64,000 nt of DNA from Paramecium sonneborni (Eukaryota > Ciliophora > Oligohymenophorea > Peniculida > Parameciidae): NCBI GenBank assembly GCA_905182985.1, contig CAJJDN010000184.1:83468-147467 (forward strand), given 5' to 3'. Position 1 is the first letter of the stretch. Each line of letters begins with the position of its first letter. Positions 12,802 through 25,753 of this stretch are shown piece by piece. Below the pieces are notes generated by a model. That model was given only the letters and a program-made list of their open reading frames with translations. It was not told the DNA's origin and ran no database searches. The translations under genes and the position numbers were made by a program.

Positions 12802-13089
12802 ATGGTTTAGTTTATTTTTGAGATGACTAAACTTATGCACCCTTTTTTAAGAAATGTTAATGTTTAATTTAAATTTGATGTTAATCCAAATGTAAACAAT
12901 TTCTTTTAAACTTAGGACTTTCAAGAATGGAATGCTTATTACTCGAGACAATTCTATGAGAATGAATAATCACAGGTTAACACAATTAACTCATAAGAAT
13001 CTTGTTGTCCTACAGCTGAATTACGAATTACTAAGGCTCCTTTGCAGTTTCTTACCCTAACTATTTAACCTACTTACGATTCTTCTTGA
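12802..13089 (+). CDS. small ORF of 95 aa, possibly a gene fragment
   Basis: ATG at 12802 (alternative at 12823), TGA at 13087-13089. The peptide looks coded: DFQEWNAYYSRQFYENE and ESCCPTAELRITKAPLQF contain Trp, Cys and Pro, which A/T-rich noncoding DNA rarely supplies. No signal, membrane segment or known domain. The frame stays open upstream of the ATG, so it could be the 3' part of a longer decayed gene. The bases before it, 12497-12801, contain nothing I can support; 13090-13277 is the 5' flank of the next gene. Confidence 0.4.
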
Positions 13090-13277
13090 TTAATTTTATG
13101 ACATAGGTTTTGGAGTTTGTGGTAGATTTAACTATTTGCTTTGTATCATTCTTATATTAGATCTCATTTATTTATTTAACATGCTTTCCATATAAATGCA
13201 ATCCACTGAAGAACTTGCCTTGTATTTTTTCATAAATATATAAATTTATATTATTTATTATATACAAACAAATTATC

Positions 13278-14846
13278 ATGGGAGCTTGTTCAAGTAATTC
13301 TTCTACCCCTGAAGCAATTAAACTAAATATATTCCTTTAATCTCTTCTTAATCATAATAATGATAAGTAATTTACTTCTCCTATTGGTTCAATTAAAGAT
13401 GAACCTTAATTATAAGTTGAAAATTTCAATTTATAAATATGGAATCAGTTTGAAGCCTTAAGATATGTCAGAGATGATTAAAATTAGTTTTATAACATTT
13501 TTGCTTTCTTTGCATTAAAATAGATTGTTGAGAATAATGATTAGGATTTGTTATAAAAAATTTGCAGAGCAACCGAATTAATAGAGTGGTAGTTATATTT
13601 AAAAGGAAAATAAATTCTAAAAAACTAAAAGTACTTGAAAAATAAGTTTTTAATTCTAATAAAAAAGGTATTCAAAGAGAATCTTTTTGAATTGTATTAT
13701 TCTAATATGCAAAATAATTTTAACTTTTTTGTTTTATGCATAATTTTTATTCGTAACTGGATTTTTAGTATTACAGAAATGAATACTGAGAAGATCAAAA
13801 ACTAAAATGAAAAGAAAAAAATTTTGGATTGGGATGTCCAATTCGACTTAGCAGATTAAACTTTATTAAAAGATATAGTTGAAAATATGAACATGTAATA
13901 GTTATTTATATTAATAGGAAACTAAACATATTTGATGTGCAAACTTAATCATTTTTGTAGTTCGGAACAGCAAAAAGAGAAAATTTTATAATTAAAGGAT
14001 AAAATGAGCTTTATATTGGTCATCCTAAGGGTTGTTTCTAGAAAAGTGGACCTTCTGCCATTATTTATCAATTATATAAGTAAACTAATTAGGCTAGAAA
14101 TGTAGCTGTTGAATAATAGAAATTTGTTAGTGAAGATTTGAATTAATAAGAGTTAATTTATGAATATTCAATGAATCAAGCCATGTTTTCATAAATCAAG
14201 TTAAGAGGGTTTAAAAGAGTGAGAGGAGATGGAAATTGTTTTTATACTGCCTTCGTTTATTAATATCTTTTAATAGTACTAACAAAGTTTGAAGATTCAC
14301 AATTTTAATAGTTTTTAGAAATTTTATAAAAAATTGATTTTAACCTTCTTCATGAGACAATATCACACTTTCCAAATGAAATTAGGAAAGATTTAAAACA
14401 AATATTTGTCAGTTTTATTTATGAAATTCTTGGAAAAAAAAATTAGATATAATCATTTGAAAATGAGTTTAAAAATACAAAAAGTATTTTTTATGCCTTA
14501 TCTATTATCTACGCAAAAAATCTCATTCAATATTATTTGGAAAATAAGTAAATCAATTCTTTGAGTATTTAGTTCTGAGTATAAAGTTCTTTTGGGTGAA
14601 GAAGCAGAGCAATAAATTTAATAATGGGAACTAGAAACAGATAATATTTAAGTGTTATTAGTTATTTTAGCAAATTGTTTAAATCTTAATTTGCACTTCT
14701 ATTTTATAGATTCTGATAATAAGTAGCTTGATTTACAAAAATATTAAAAAGATTAAGATAACTTATCATTACCTAGATAGGATATTTATTTACTATTTAG
14801 TCCTGGACATTATTGCATTGGTTTACCTTTAGAAAATTTAAAATGA
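13278..14846 (+). CDS. OTU/otubain-type cysteine protease (deubiquitinase) with long N-terminal extension
   Basis: About 506 residues after removing introns 13895-13917 (23 nt) and 14548-14572 (25 nt). The catalytic cysteine motif VRGDGNCFYTAF (D310, C313) and the C-terminal histidine motif LLFSPGHYCIGLP (H495), about 180 residues apart with helical sequence between, match the otubain (peptidase C65) layout. It should cleave ubiquitin or a ubiquitin-like modifier from substrates. The first residues MGACSSNSS fit an N-myristoylation signal with a neighbouring Cys for palmitoylation, implying membrane attachment (inference). The 300-residue extension before the protease is not recognised. A further 24-nt GTAACT...ACAG segment at 13753-13776 could be a third intron; it is a multiple of three without a stop, so sequence alone cannot decide. 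Confidence 0.85.
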
Positions 14847-15362
14847 ATTAAAACTATCATGTATTCTATATGTTTTTGTTTATTAACTTTTTTATTTGTA
14901 AAGTGTTATAAATAATTAGAAAAATGTTATCAACACCTTTTTAAATATTTCGCAAAATTTTGACTAAACTATCTGACTCAAATACTAAAATAAACAGCAA
15001 AATTTATGAAAATGAATACAAAGAAAAATATAAGAACTATTATTGATATATGAAGCTAATCGAATAAAAAAGATTTATATTTTATCCGATAAATTTATAA
15101 TGAGGTTTATAATAATTAATATATCTCACATCAATGATATGGAAAATCTATAAATTGGGGTCAAAAATGTAATAATAATGTGATAATTATTAGAGAGTGT
15201 AATAAATTATATTTAAATATTAGAATAATAATGTTGGTTTTCATAGATAAAGGGACAGTGATTCGGGATGAATATATTCTAGTGAGCTTCACTACCACTA
15301 AATATTTTTACTATTTTAACCTGGTCATTATAATATTGGAATTGAATGAAATTATATATATA
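14847..15362. other. intergenic between convergent genes
   Basis: About 515 bases holding the 3' flanks of the OTU protease gene and the WD40 gene. A/T runs only; no frame with protein-like composition. Confidence 0.5.
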
Positions 15363-18340
15363 TCAAGAAAACTTAGATTTATGATGTCCTTTAATTAGTT
15401 TGGTTTTGAAAGCATTTTTGCTTGAATATACACCTGATGATAATTATTATTGTTTGAATTCTTGAAGGTCAGTAAGTATATTATAATTATCTTCTTCTTC
15501 TTCATCATAATCTTATTCTTAGTATACATCTTTAAATTCTGAGTCATCCATCTTTTTTTGATCTTAATCATTTTGATTTTAAATATTTTAGTATGTAAAT
15601 TATTTTGATTTAAATTATTCATAAGTCTTAAGAGCATTTTTTGCTCTACTTAAAGCTTTTTCTTTTTTATCTTCTTTTTCTGCTTGTATTTATTACTACT
15701 ATAATTCTTTTTATTGTTTACTACCATATAGTCGATCTAAAAGTTATTGTTTAGAAGAACTGATTTATCCATCATTTTTTTCTACTTTTGTAGGAATGAT
15801 CGTATCTTTTAGTTCTTCCAATAATTCATTAGCTTCTTATTCTGCAGCTTCAGATCTAGATTTTTCATCTATTCTATAACCCCAATTAGCATCATGACCT
15901 AAAATCAAAGCTCCTATTTTTGAGATTTATCCATTTTTAAAAGACCATAGATAACAACAACAATCAAATGAAGATGTTGCAAAATGAAATCCATCTTTAC
16001 AAACTTCTATATATGTGATACCATCCTAGTGAGCTTTTCTTTAATATCCTATCTCCTTAATATCACTTAAAACAAATATCTATTGTTATTACTATAATTA
16101 ATACTTAAGCAATATCTTCTTATCCATAATCCATTGCTGTTACAAATGTATCAGCATCATTATTCTTTCTTGTCTTAATCTTTTATTCCACCTAATGAAG
16201 ATCTACTTTATCCAAAACTAATTTAATATTCCAAATCTTCAAATTCCCTAACTCATCTCCCAAATATAATAAATTATCATGATAGTTGATAGAAGTGACA
16301 GGAAACTATAAGTATATGTATAAAATTTACTGTTTCTTCTTAATTAGTTAAAGATATAGCTTTATAGGTTTTGGACAACAACAATTTTGATTTAAATTTG
16401 CTTTCCAGAACTCCTATAAAATAAACATTTCCAATAGAATCCACACTTATAATGCAGTTATGCGATTCCAAAAACATAACCTTCTTTAATTCATACTAAC
16501 ACTTCCAAACCAATTCTTATCTGTAAGAAACTAAATCTATAATAAAGATGGCTCCATCATCTGCACAACTCACTAGATGTTCACTTTCTTATTTAACATG
16601 TAATGAATTAACACTTAAATGGTGCTATTTCATTTTATATCTACAAGATTTATGAGCATCTTGAGAATCTTCATCATGAATATTTACAGTATCCTCTCGA
16701 CTACAACTGATAACTCTCCTATTTGTATCATTACTCCAATGAGCTAAATCGGTAATCATTTTATGATGTCTTTCAAATTTTTTCATTTTAGCTCCATTTT
16801 TAATATTTACTGTGAAAATTCTACCTTCAGCATCTCCTATAAATAATTTTCTTTGTCTTGCATCAATAATCATTGTTGTCAATTCAGCAACACTTAATTC
16901 TCTATAAACTTATTACAATTTTCCAGTTCTAGCATCCCAAGTTTTTACACTATCAGGATGAAGAGTAATAAAACAAGTTAAGGTTTAATTATATAAAACT
17001 TTTAAACACATTTTTTCATCAGTAAGCATCTAATCCTTAGGTTCATCATATTCATAAAAGAACATTTTTCTAGCACCAACAACAATCTGTTTTTTTGGAT
17101 ATGTTAATGTAAAAGCTTAGATTTCATCAGCAGGAACATTAAACGTTTAGATTTAAAGAAAATTTCTGACATCCCATACTTTGACCATCCCTGAAATATC
17201 AGCAGTAACAACTTATGATGTTCTAGGCAAACATTTAACACCAACAAGTGGATGATTATGTCCTCTTAATAAGAAAATCTTTTCTTTTACATAAGTATTC
17301 CAGACAAATGCTTCATGATCTAATCCAGCACTAATCAAACATTAATTCATAGGACTCCAATCACTCCAATCTAAACTATAAACACCTTTTTCATGTCCTC
17401 TTAATTCCTTTTTAGGTTGATGTGTAGCACTATCCCATAAACAAATGTTTCCATCTAAACCTCCTGTAACTAAGGTGTTTTATTGATCTATTGCCAAAAT
17501 ATCACCAATTGGCGATGAATGACCATATTATTATGAATCTCTCTTTATAAATGGATTCCAACCAGATAAAGTTCCTCTTTCCTTTAAATCATATGTATCA
17601 TAAATATGAATTATTGAGTCTGATCCTCCTGTGTATAAAAAGTTAGATTATGATGAACTCCATCTTGCATATCTCATACATAATTATATTTCTGGTACTG
17701 AAAGTATTTATTTTAAGTTAAAACTACTAGAGTCCCAAAAATTTATTGTCAAATCATTACTACTACTTGCAATTAAATTTTAATCAGGAATAAATTCAGC
17801 TGACAATACATATCCTTTATGAGCATTTACATTCCAAATCAATTCACTTGTGTTTGAATTATATACCTTAAACTTTGGAGACTCCTTCTCTAATACTAAA
17901 AGCATTTTCAATCTGTCAAAAAAATATACTCTATCTATCACTGTTTCATGCTTTTATTCGTCTTTTATATTTTCTGCTGGATGATAACTTTTTATTACAT
18001 CTTTAAATGATCTGTCATTTCTCAATAATCCCAATTCAATTATGTGATTACTAAATTCTACCCATTCCATTGTACCATCACCATTAACATCTATTTCTTT
18101 GAATAATTCTATTAATGCTAATGTTATTTTCTTTGTCTCCTCTTTTGAATCTTTATTGTAATCTAAATGCTCTAACATTACTTTCAGAAACTGTTAGATT
18201 GTCAATCCTTACCCTTTTGAATTTTTATCAGGAAAGCATCTTTCAATTACTGCCATTTTCTTCTTATGCAATTTCTCCATTATATCTATCTCTTTTTTTT
18301 CATAATCTTAATCATATTCCTCATAATCTTAATTCTTCAT
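15363..18340 (-). CDS. EF-hand plus WD40-repeat protein (WDR49/WDR64/EFCAB8-like)
   Basis: About 975 residues with introns 16306-16330 and 16080-16104 (25 nt each). The start at 18340 gives an acidic lead (MKNQDYEEYDQDY); Met21 at 18280 is an alternative. A canonical EF-hand loop, [12 protein letters not shown], lies at residues 84-95. A long run of WD40 repeats follows from about residue 150 to 720, with typical ends such as [36 protein letters not shown] and LKIWNIK. The last 200 residues are Gln/Glu/Lys-rich and probably coiled, with an acidic patch ([11 protein letters not shown]). EF-hand followed by WD40 is the arrangement of the WDR49/WDR64/EFCAB8 family, many members of which are ciliary (established for the family). 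A calcium-responsive scaffold in the cilium or cortex is the likely role. Confidence 0.88.
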
Positions 18341-18666
18341 TATTTTTTTACAATTATTAACTATAATCAATTAATTATAATTATATATTTAATTTTAACA
18401 TTATATTTTTTCACTTTCTATTTTTCTTATTATCCTCAACCAACAAGCTTTTTTATCCAATTTTATTTATCATTATTTTTTTACTAATTATATCTAATCA
18501 TCAACATTTTGATCATATTTTATTTTATTTTATGATAAAAAGAAAATAGAACAAAAATATATTATTACAAAAAATTCACTTTTTAAAAGGATAAGAACAT
18601 ACAGAGACTGAAATAATTATCAAATATGCAAACAAAGAATTTAGTTTCAAAGCTTATAATCTAAAA
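18341..18666. promoter_or_regulatory. bidirectional intergenic region between divergent genes
   Basis: Only about 326 bases separate the divergent starts of the EF-hand/WD40 gene (-) and the IQ-motif gene (+), so both promoters must lie here or overlap. It is strongly T-rich on the plus strand near 18341-18540. I cannot point to a specific element. Confidence 0.45.
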
Positions 18667-21600
18667 ATGTATTTTACTTTTGATGAATTTCTACAAACAC
18701 TTAAAGTTCTATCCTAGACTAACTCAAAAATATTTAATTTTTATAATAATCTCTAGTTATAAAATACAGATGAGGATGAAATTTATCATATTTCATAAGC
18801 CTTGCAATTTTATTAAGAAATCTTCATTTATTATAATAATCGAATTTTATTAATAGATGAATATCAAAGGCTTTAGAAATTAGATTCAAAGTGTAAAATT
18901 TTGAAAGAAAGGCAGAAGATATTACCCATTTCCACTTTTTATAAGAAGAAGAATATATAATTAGTTAAATTTAAACCGTTAACCATTATAAAATTAGAAT
19001 AAGATTATTGTATTTTATATTAAACTAGAAATGAATATTATCTCAAATTCCATTAATCAAAAAAAATTTCAAATAAACTTAAAATAATACCATTAGTAGA
19101 TTAAAAATTTGAAAAAATCAACAAGGACAACTTTTTTGATATATTCTCCATTCAAAATGATTAATTTGAATATTCTGACTACATCAACAATCTGAATGAT
19201 AATGTTAAAGAACTCAAAATAGATTGTAAATTCATATCTTCTATCATATTAATTCAGAGATTTGTACTTAAAAGATAATTAAAATCAAAGTTATCTATAA
19301 TTTGTAAATAAAAAAAACGTAAAATTTTATGGCGCAAATCTTTAATTTGGGAGGATAGCGCCTTTTTACTTCTCATTTAATTGAATCAAGATACTAACAA
19401 TAATTAATTAATCCAGATTGAAGGAAAGTAAATAGATCACTCATTAGGAAGAGAGGTTTATGGATTATAACAAAAATTATTTTTATAATATGAATTGAGA
19501 GATATTTTAATTACTACAAATAAAATGCTTTAAAAAGTTGATTTAATTCATGATGGACCGAATTTAAGACTCAAATCGTAATAATTCGATTAAATATATG
19601 GTACAATATTCCAATATGAAAATTTTGATTTAGAGCAAACTCTGCATTTAAGAATAGAAAAGTAAAATTCTTATAGGAACTAATATTTGAAAAATAGTTT
19701 TCTTGAACACTTGTCTAATAATAAACCAATAGAAAATGGTTTTGACTTGAAAAAAATCAAAACTCTATTTAAAGTTGTTTACTTTTATTATATGAAACAC
19801 AAATTATTGAATGTGATTAAGTATAAGTAAAAAGATATCAGATCATTTCCAATTTATTTTTTAACTGATTCTGAAATGAAAAACTTGTACGAAGTTTACT
19901 AAGAAAATAAAAATATATAGAAATCAGAAAATGAAGAATAAGAATTGCAATAGAAAAGTCTTATATACTAAACAAATTTTAATGAATTAGACTTTACCCA
20001 CTCTGTTATCTTTGAAGAGAATCAAATAGAAAATTATTCGTATAGAGTAACAATTTACAAAGATAAAGTTTTAGTAAAAGAATTAAATTTACAAATTTAA
20101 ACTATAAATTTATTCAACAAATATATGATCTCAAGTATTTTTAATATGAGATTTAACAAAAAGATTATTGAAATCTTCCACAACATTGATTTTTGTCTTG
20201 TATAAAATTCTTTTACTTTTAATAATAATTTAATGTAGGAAATGGTGAAAAACTTAATGATTTTCAAAATTCAAAGAAGAGTTAGATTTTTTTAATTTAT
20301 TTAGCGTCATCATGTTAAAAATTAAAATATTCTTTTAAGAATCTCTTATATTTCGTCTTAAAATTAATATTACAAAATAATTTTTAGATATAAGAAAAAT
20401 AAAATCCGAATTCTTTTCAATTAATAATTAGCTTTACTAGACTTGGCTTAATTAGCTAATTCTTTCTATTTAAATAAATAATAATAAACTATCTATTAGA
20501 TATCAAGCTTTTAAGAATTCTTAAATATATAGGGATATAATAATTAAGACGATTATCGTTTTAAATTTAGTAAATTAATTAATTTTCTCGAAAGTATCAT
20601 AAAGATTAGACGTAACTCCTTATATTTTTCCTAAAAGTTGCCTATATCATAAAATAAATATATGGCCTTTTAAAAAAAATCCAAAACATCACAAAATTAT
20701 ACCTCTAGAAAAATTATAATTATTCAAAGATTTTATAGATATAAATTAGCCAAGGCCCACTTTGAATTAATAAAAAAAGGCTAACAAAAAAAAAATAAAT
20801 TAAGATATCGATGTATTAGAAAAATTGGAAGAAAATATTATCTAACATTTTGTTATGAATTATCTTCAGAAAAACTTTTAGCAAAATTAATACAATACAA
20901 GGAATCTTATTATAAATTTCAAAAGAGTTTATAATTTAATTAAAGTAATTTTATAAATTTTAAGCATTAAAGTAAATATTAGTTTTTTGCTAATTGTATA
21001 GATTTAGTTGATGGAGAGATTACATTCATTTTAGAAAATTTCTAAATTTAAAAATCTTAAGAGGAAGTAGTTGATAATAATTTTGAATTTTAAACTTTAC
21101 AAGATTATCCGTATCAAAAATAGATAAGATCAAGATTAATAAATTCAAAGAGAGAAAGAAATGTTTTATATAATGTCGTTTATTCTAATAAAAAAATTAT
21201 CAATTCTTCTTGTGATTCATTTTTGATTAACATAAACTTAAAATCAATGCGAAACGTTTATCATTCGGAGGACAGGTAAACGTTAATTAAACATGTTGCA
21301 GAAACAAGCCTAGATAGTATCAAGTACGAAAATAATCATTTAAAAGTCAATGTATCAAAGATAATTCCTGAAAAACTTAAATTTTCTTAAAAGCCAAGAT
21401 TTTAAGCTTGTGAAAAAATATTAAAGCCAAAAGCTCAAGTGGAAATTTTATATAAAACCACTTAAAGATTTGAAAATTAAAAATATTTATTACAAATTTA
21501 ATTTATCATTGAATAAGCTAAAACAATACTTCCAATTGAAAAAGATAATCATTTTGGCTTGTTTTAATCAGAATATAAGATTTTAGCTATTAATTTTAAA

Positions 21601-22179
21601 ACAAAAAAGGAGATTAGTTGGAATATCAGTTTTGAAAATGCTATAAGTTTGACTTAAAAAACAAAAAAAGATGAAATCACTCTTGCAATCATATAAAACC
21701 TCTCTTTATTAAATGATAGATTTTTATTTGTAACAAACAAGCCAGAGTTTAAATTTTAAAATGTTATTATTATAAAATTAAGTTTTATACAGACAATTTA
21801 AAAAGTATGTAGAACTAGAAAATTCGATAAGAATTATTAATAATATAAATTAATCAAAAAAGTAAAATCTTAAACTCTTCTTCACACTGTATTTTAAGAT
21901 TATATCATAATATTTTAAACAAGAGGTGAAATAAATTATAATGAGTCGATATGGCTATTTTTATGGGACTTGAAAAATTTTAGTTAGAAAAAAATAGAAG
22001 TTTAATTAAAAAAAGTATGATATCAATTTCAAATATAGTATTTACATTTTTGGAACATAAGTTCTCGGGCTTTTGCTAAAGCACTTTTACATTTAGTAAT
22101 AATTACAAATGAAAGAATATTCTTTAAAAAATTTAATGAATTAGAATTTTAAAATAAATTTGAGAGATATTTATATTGA
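18667..22179 (+). CDS. large IQ-motif protein, 1,162 aa
   Basis: One huge frame of 1,171 codons with a single in-frame TGA, explained by a 24-nt intron at 22015-22038 (GTATGA...ATATAG). The protein starts MYFTFDEFLQTLKVL; the ATG at 18667 is the first in frame. It is basic and rich in Gln, Asn, Lys and Ile, without signal or membrane segment. IQ-type calmodulin-binding motifs are seen near residues 196 (IQRFVLKRQLKSK), 534 (IQRRVRFFQFIQRHH) and 684 (IQRFYRYKLAKAHF). The last fits IQxxxRxxxxK best. A calmodulin-regulated scaffold or cytoskeletal protein is plausible in Paramecium, where calmodulin controls ciliary beating (known). The rest matches no family I know. Long-range frame integrity makes it a real gene. 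Confidence 0.8.
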
Positions 22180-22679
22180 TAACTTTTTAATGATATTATA
22201 TTGAAAAAAATTTGTTTTTTTTAAAAGCTATATTTATTAATTATTAAGATTTATCGAATAACGATTTATTCTTAAATTTTAAAAGAATTTATATTGAATC
22301 AAATAACCGCTTGAAAAATTAATTGAAAGCTTCTTTTTTCTTCTTCTTTTTAACACAATTTTTTGTGATTTATTAAAATATCATTATAATCAATTTAATG
22401 AAAATTGCCTGCAAACCTGAAATCAAAATATAAATTTAAGAGAAACCTAAAAGGATTTTATTTTGTTCATAAATTAAATAGCTGTAATCCTATAGATAAA
22501 ATAGTAAGGAAAATGTAAATGAAATTATTGAAATTTTTAAGATGATAAATTATTAAGTAAATCATATTTGCTGTCATTAAATCAATTGATTATTTTGAAA
22601 ACATATTAAGAAATAATAAAATGAAAACAGTTTAAGTATGTAAACAGCCTTGTTTTTATAGTTTAATTTATTTTTATTT
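22180..22679. other. no gene seen
   Basis: Very AT-rich 3' flank of the IQ-motif gene. Short open stretches have lysine/asparagine/phenylalanine-only composition expected from A/T runs. Confidence 0.45.
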
Positions 22680-23600
22680 CTTTAGTCGACCAGCTTAAAG
22701 GAATAGATTGTAAATATTGCTGAGGCAGCCAAATAATATAGCACAATGCTATTTAGAATACTGAAATAACCTCCTAATATAAGGAAGACCATAATTATAA
22801 AAATGCATTAAATAGTAAGTCTCAGGCATTCTCAGCCATCTTAATAAAATTAATAGATAAAAACTTAGATCTGATGAAAAAAATTATAGATTCAATTGGA
22901 CGATATTATCAGTAGTTTAGATTTGAAAGTTCAGAGCTTTAAAACTAGCAAATATTAGGTAATAATTTTATAAATTACTTTAAAGCTGATGTAACAAAGG
23001 AATTTCAATAAAATAAAAAATAAAAAAGTTGACATAACCTAAAGAAATAAAAAAATTTAAAATTAGTTTAAGCATGAGCATTTAAGTTGTAAAATTGTAA
23101 TTTAGCATAAGACTCAATAAAGTCCTAAAACAAAATTATGAATAAAGTTAATTGATGTTGAGATAATTTAAAATTGGTAGAATACTTATTAAATTAGCAG
23201 ATTCGAAAAAAATGTAAAGATTTTCAGGATAAATGATATTGATAAATTTTTTAGAGGTAATCTAAAATTTTAACAAGGATTTGAAAATTCCAACAAATCA
23301 AAACCATAGCCTCACCTATTCCCTAAGCTATAATTAATTTTAGCTTTTTATGATGAAATGAGTTTTTTTGTCTATTCTACATCAGATTCACTCATAGAGA
23401 CAAATTACTTTTGAAATATTAATTTTTTGTTTAGGATTGAGTATTTCGATATCCTCTTAATTAAATACATAATTATTAAGATAAATATTAAGATTTACAA
23501 TTCAAGTATTTGTAGAAGTAAAGCTGAATTTGGACTTTAAATTAAAAGTCTCGAATTAAATCGATTACTGATTAATAGTTGGATTTTAATTTGATTAAAT
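22680..23600 (+). pseudogene. decayed gene of unknown family
   Basis: Coding-like fragments lie in order on the plus strand but in shifting frames. SLKEQIVNIAEAAKQYS (from about 22692) must shift to reach HNAIQNTEITSQYKED and the helical stretch IDKNLDLMKKIIDSIGRYY. This is followed by TGA near 23029, then HEHLSCKIVIQHKTQQ, another TGA near 23140, and RFEKNVKIFRINDIDKFF to FYDEMSFFVYSTSDSL, ending at TGA near 23412. At least three disabling changes separate blocks that together would make over 230 residues. A 25-26 nt intron may precede the first block. The family is not recognised. Confidence 0.55.
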
Positions 23601-23789
23601 AATCTGAAATGCCATCTTAATCAAAGCTAAAGTTAAAGAGAGTTTAAAAAATATAATACTTATTGAAATAGATAGCTAAAGAGAATGTAATTTTATGATA
23701 ATACTTATTATAAGTTTAGTTTAAGAATTTGACTATCATATAAGGAGAGGGAGAATATTAACAATCGGAATAACTAAAAGAGATTTCTT

Positions 23790-25130
23790 TGCGGTTATAT
23801 TCAATTCAAATTTACAGAGAGAAGTACAACCATAATGATATTACTATCATCACATTCTTCTTCATAAACTTTTATTCCACTGCCACAGCCATAATAACAT
23901 GTGTTATCAATTAAAAGTTTGGCTAACATTCATAACAAATACTTTGAAGACAATTTTCACAGTAGAGAGGACATGAACACTCACATTTATAGCATTATTA
24001 AATTAAATATTATTACCATCATCGCATTATTCTTTTTATTATAATTTACCATCATCGCATTATTCTTTTTATTATAATTTACCATCTCCATAAAAATAAA
24101 TAGGATAAAAAACTTACAATTTAGACAATCATCTTAATTGGAGTGAAATTCTTCTTGAGAAATTACTGCCATTTAATTATCTCCCAATTTGAAATATAAT
24201 TCCATCTATAAGTGTCCAACCTACAATACAACATAAGCAATAAGAATTGAAACATTAAAGATTTTGAATTTGACAACTTTTATTGCATTTATTGCATCCA
24301 ATCGTTTGATGAATTCCATCTTAAATTAAAGGCAATCCTGTTGTGATTGTAGATGTACATTAATTTTTTAAAAGTAAATGATTCACTTAACATTTCTTGC
24401 ATTATACAAAATAATAAAATTCACAAAATTAGGCTTATTATAGTTACTAGATTTGATTGGGATCATTGATTTTTGATATCCGAAGATCATAAAGATCACC
24501 TAAATAAATTATAAAAAATTTGAAACCAACAAAAATGTTATATCTATTTGAAATTCTAATTCAAAAATAAAAATAAAATTTCTTGATTAAAAAAAATTAT
24601 GCCATTAAACCATTCCTATTGCTATGTCATCAGTTTGATTTTATTTAATTACAGAGGCTAATTGAAAACTCGAAAATAAATCAAACTGTAGCTAAAAATA
24701 TTCTAAAAAAAATAGCAAGATATTGTTTAGAAATCATTTTTAGGAATGAAATAAATTTTGAAGATTTTGTTTTACCTTTGAAACTGAATATTATTTAGCA
24801 TTATTTTTTATTCCTGATAAATTAAAAAAACTTAACCAAAACAAGATAATTATTTTGACCCGATGCACATAAAAATTTAGGGAAGAATAAATTAAAATTA
24901 ATTTTACATTTTGCATTATCAAAGTCATCACTTTCAAAACCATGTTTTAAAATAAATTTTTTATTCAACATCTTTGTCGCAGAAACTGAAGAAGTAAAAA
25001 TTTCTAAAGATAATATGCTTCAATAATTGATCCTTAAAACTGAAAATGAAACAACCAAACAAGCATTCTAGGTAATTTCACAAATTATATTTTTAGTATT
25101 TATTTCATGGTAGTTTTCATTTTTCAATTT
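23790..25130 (-). pseudogene. decayed cysteine-rich protein with DUF4215-like CDDGN repeats
   Basis: On the minus strand, reading down from about 25,100, are blocks such as NKKFILKHGFESDDFDN and INFNLFFPKFLCASGQN. Then come QFCEFYYFVQCKKC and GCNKCNKSCQIQNLQCF (24.2-24.5 kb), the repeat ending EQCDDGN (24.0 kb), YKCECSCPLYCENCLQ and EEECDDSN (23.85 kb). ECDDGN-type motifs followed by C..C..C are the signature of DUF4215 cysteine-rich repeats of secreted or surface proteins. At least three frameshifts break the reading: between CDDGN and the following cysteine block, within LITHV/NTCYYG, and after CDDSN. The gene is therefore dead or badly sequenced. The family is clear; the boundaries are approximate. 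Confidence 0.6.
24015..24080. repeat. two perfect tandem copies of a 33-bp unit
   Basis: Bases 24015-24047 and 24048-24080 are identical. On the minus strand the unit encodes 11 residues in frame (CDDGKLQQKEQ), so the duplication lengthened the cysteine-rich repeat without shifting the frame. Confidence 0.9.
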
Positions 25131-25753
25131 ATCCTCCAAGTCCAACTCTAAATAAATATTAATAAGATAAAAACTGAAAATGAGTCTGATATCATTTATT
25201 TAATATGACAAAACAAACTTAATGACCTTCATTCTCTTTTGTTTACTATAAAACCATTAGCATAGATTCTTGTAACTAATTTTTTATCTAAAATATGATT
25301 TCTATTGCTGCAGCAAAATTCTAAGTTAACACTTTTTTAATGAAATACATTAATAATTTTAGTTTAGATCAATGGATGATTCTTAAGAAATATTAAATCA
25401 AAGTTTAATTAGTATTTGCTGCCTTGCATTTGTCTATTTTAGATCTAAGATATCGCAAATTGAAATAGTGTATTGAAAGAAGAATGATCTCTTTTTTATA
25501 TTGAAAAACCAAGATATGAAATAGTTTTTTTTGAAATAATAGTAATTGACTAGTTTTATTTGTTTTATGCTATGAAGATAAATCAAGATAATATATAAAC
25601 ATTTATTTCAATCAATAAATATATTTAAAATGATATATTGTTTGCCAAAATAATAAATTATAAAAATATTGATTTTGTCTTCATAGAAAATTAAAATTAT
25701 ATCCAAAAGATATTAATTATCTGTAAAAATAAAAAAATTATTAATCAAAAGCA
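25131..25753. other. no gene seen
   Basis: AT-rich spacer between the DUF4215-like relic and the 3' end of the giant membrane protein gene. No coherent frame found on either strand. Confidence 0.45.

Noticed and set aside
13753..13776. 24-nt third intron in the OTU protease gene
   Set aside because: It has GT-AG ends but ends in CAG, is a multiple of three and contains no stop, so sequence cannot distinguish it from coding.
23900..24100. Tandem 33-bp units as a CRISPR-like or satellite array
   Set aside because: Only two adjacent copies without spacers, inside a coding relic of a eukaryotic genome.
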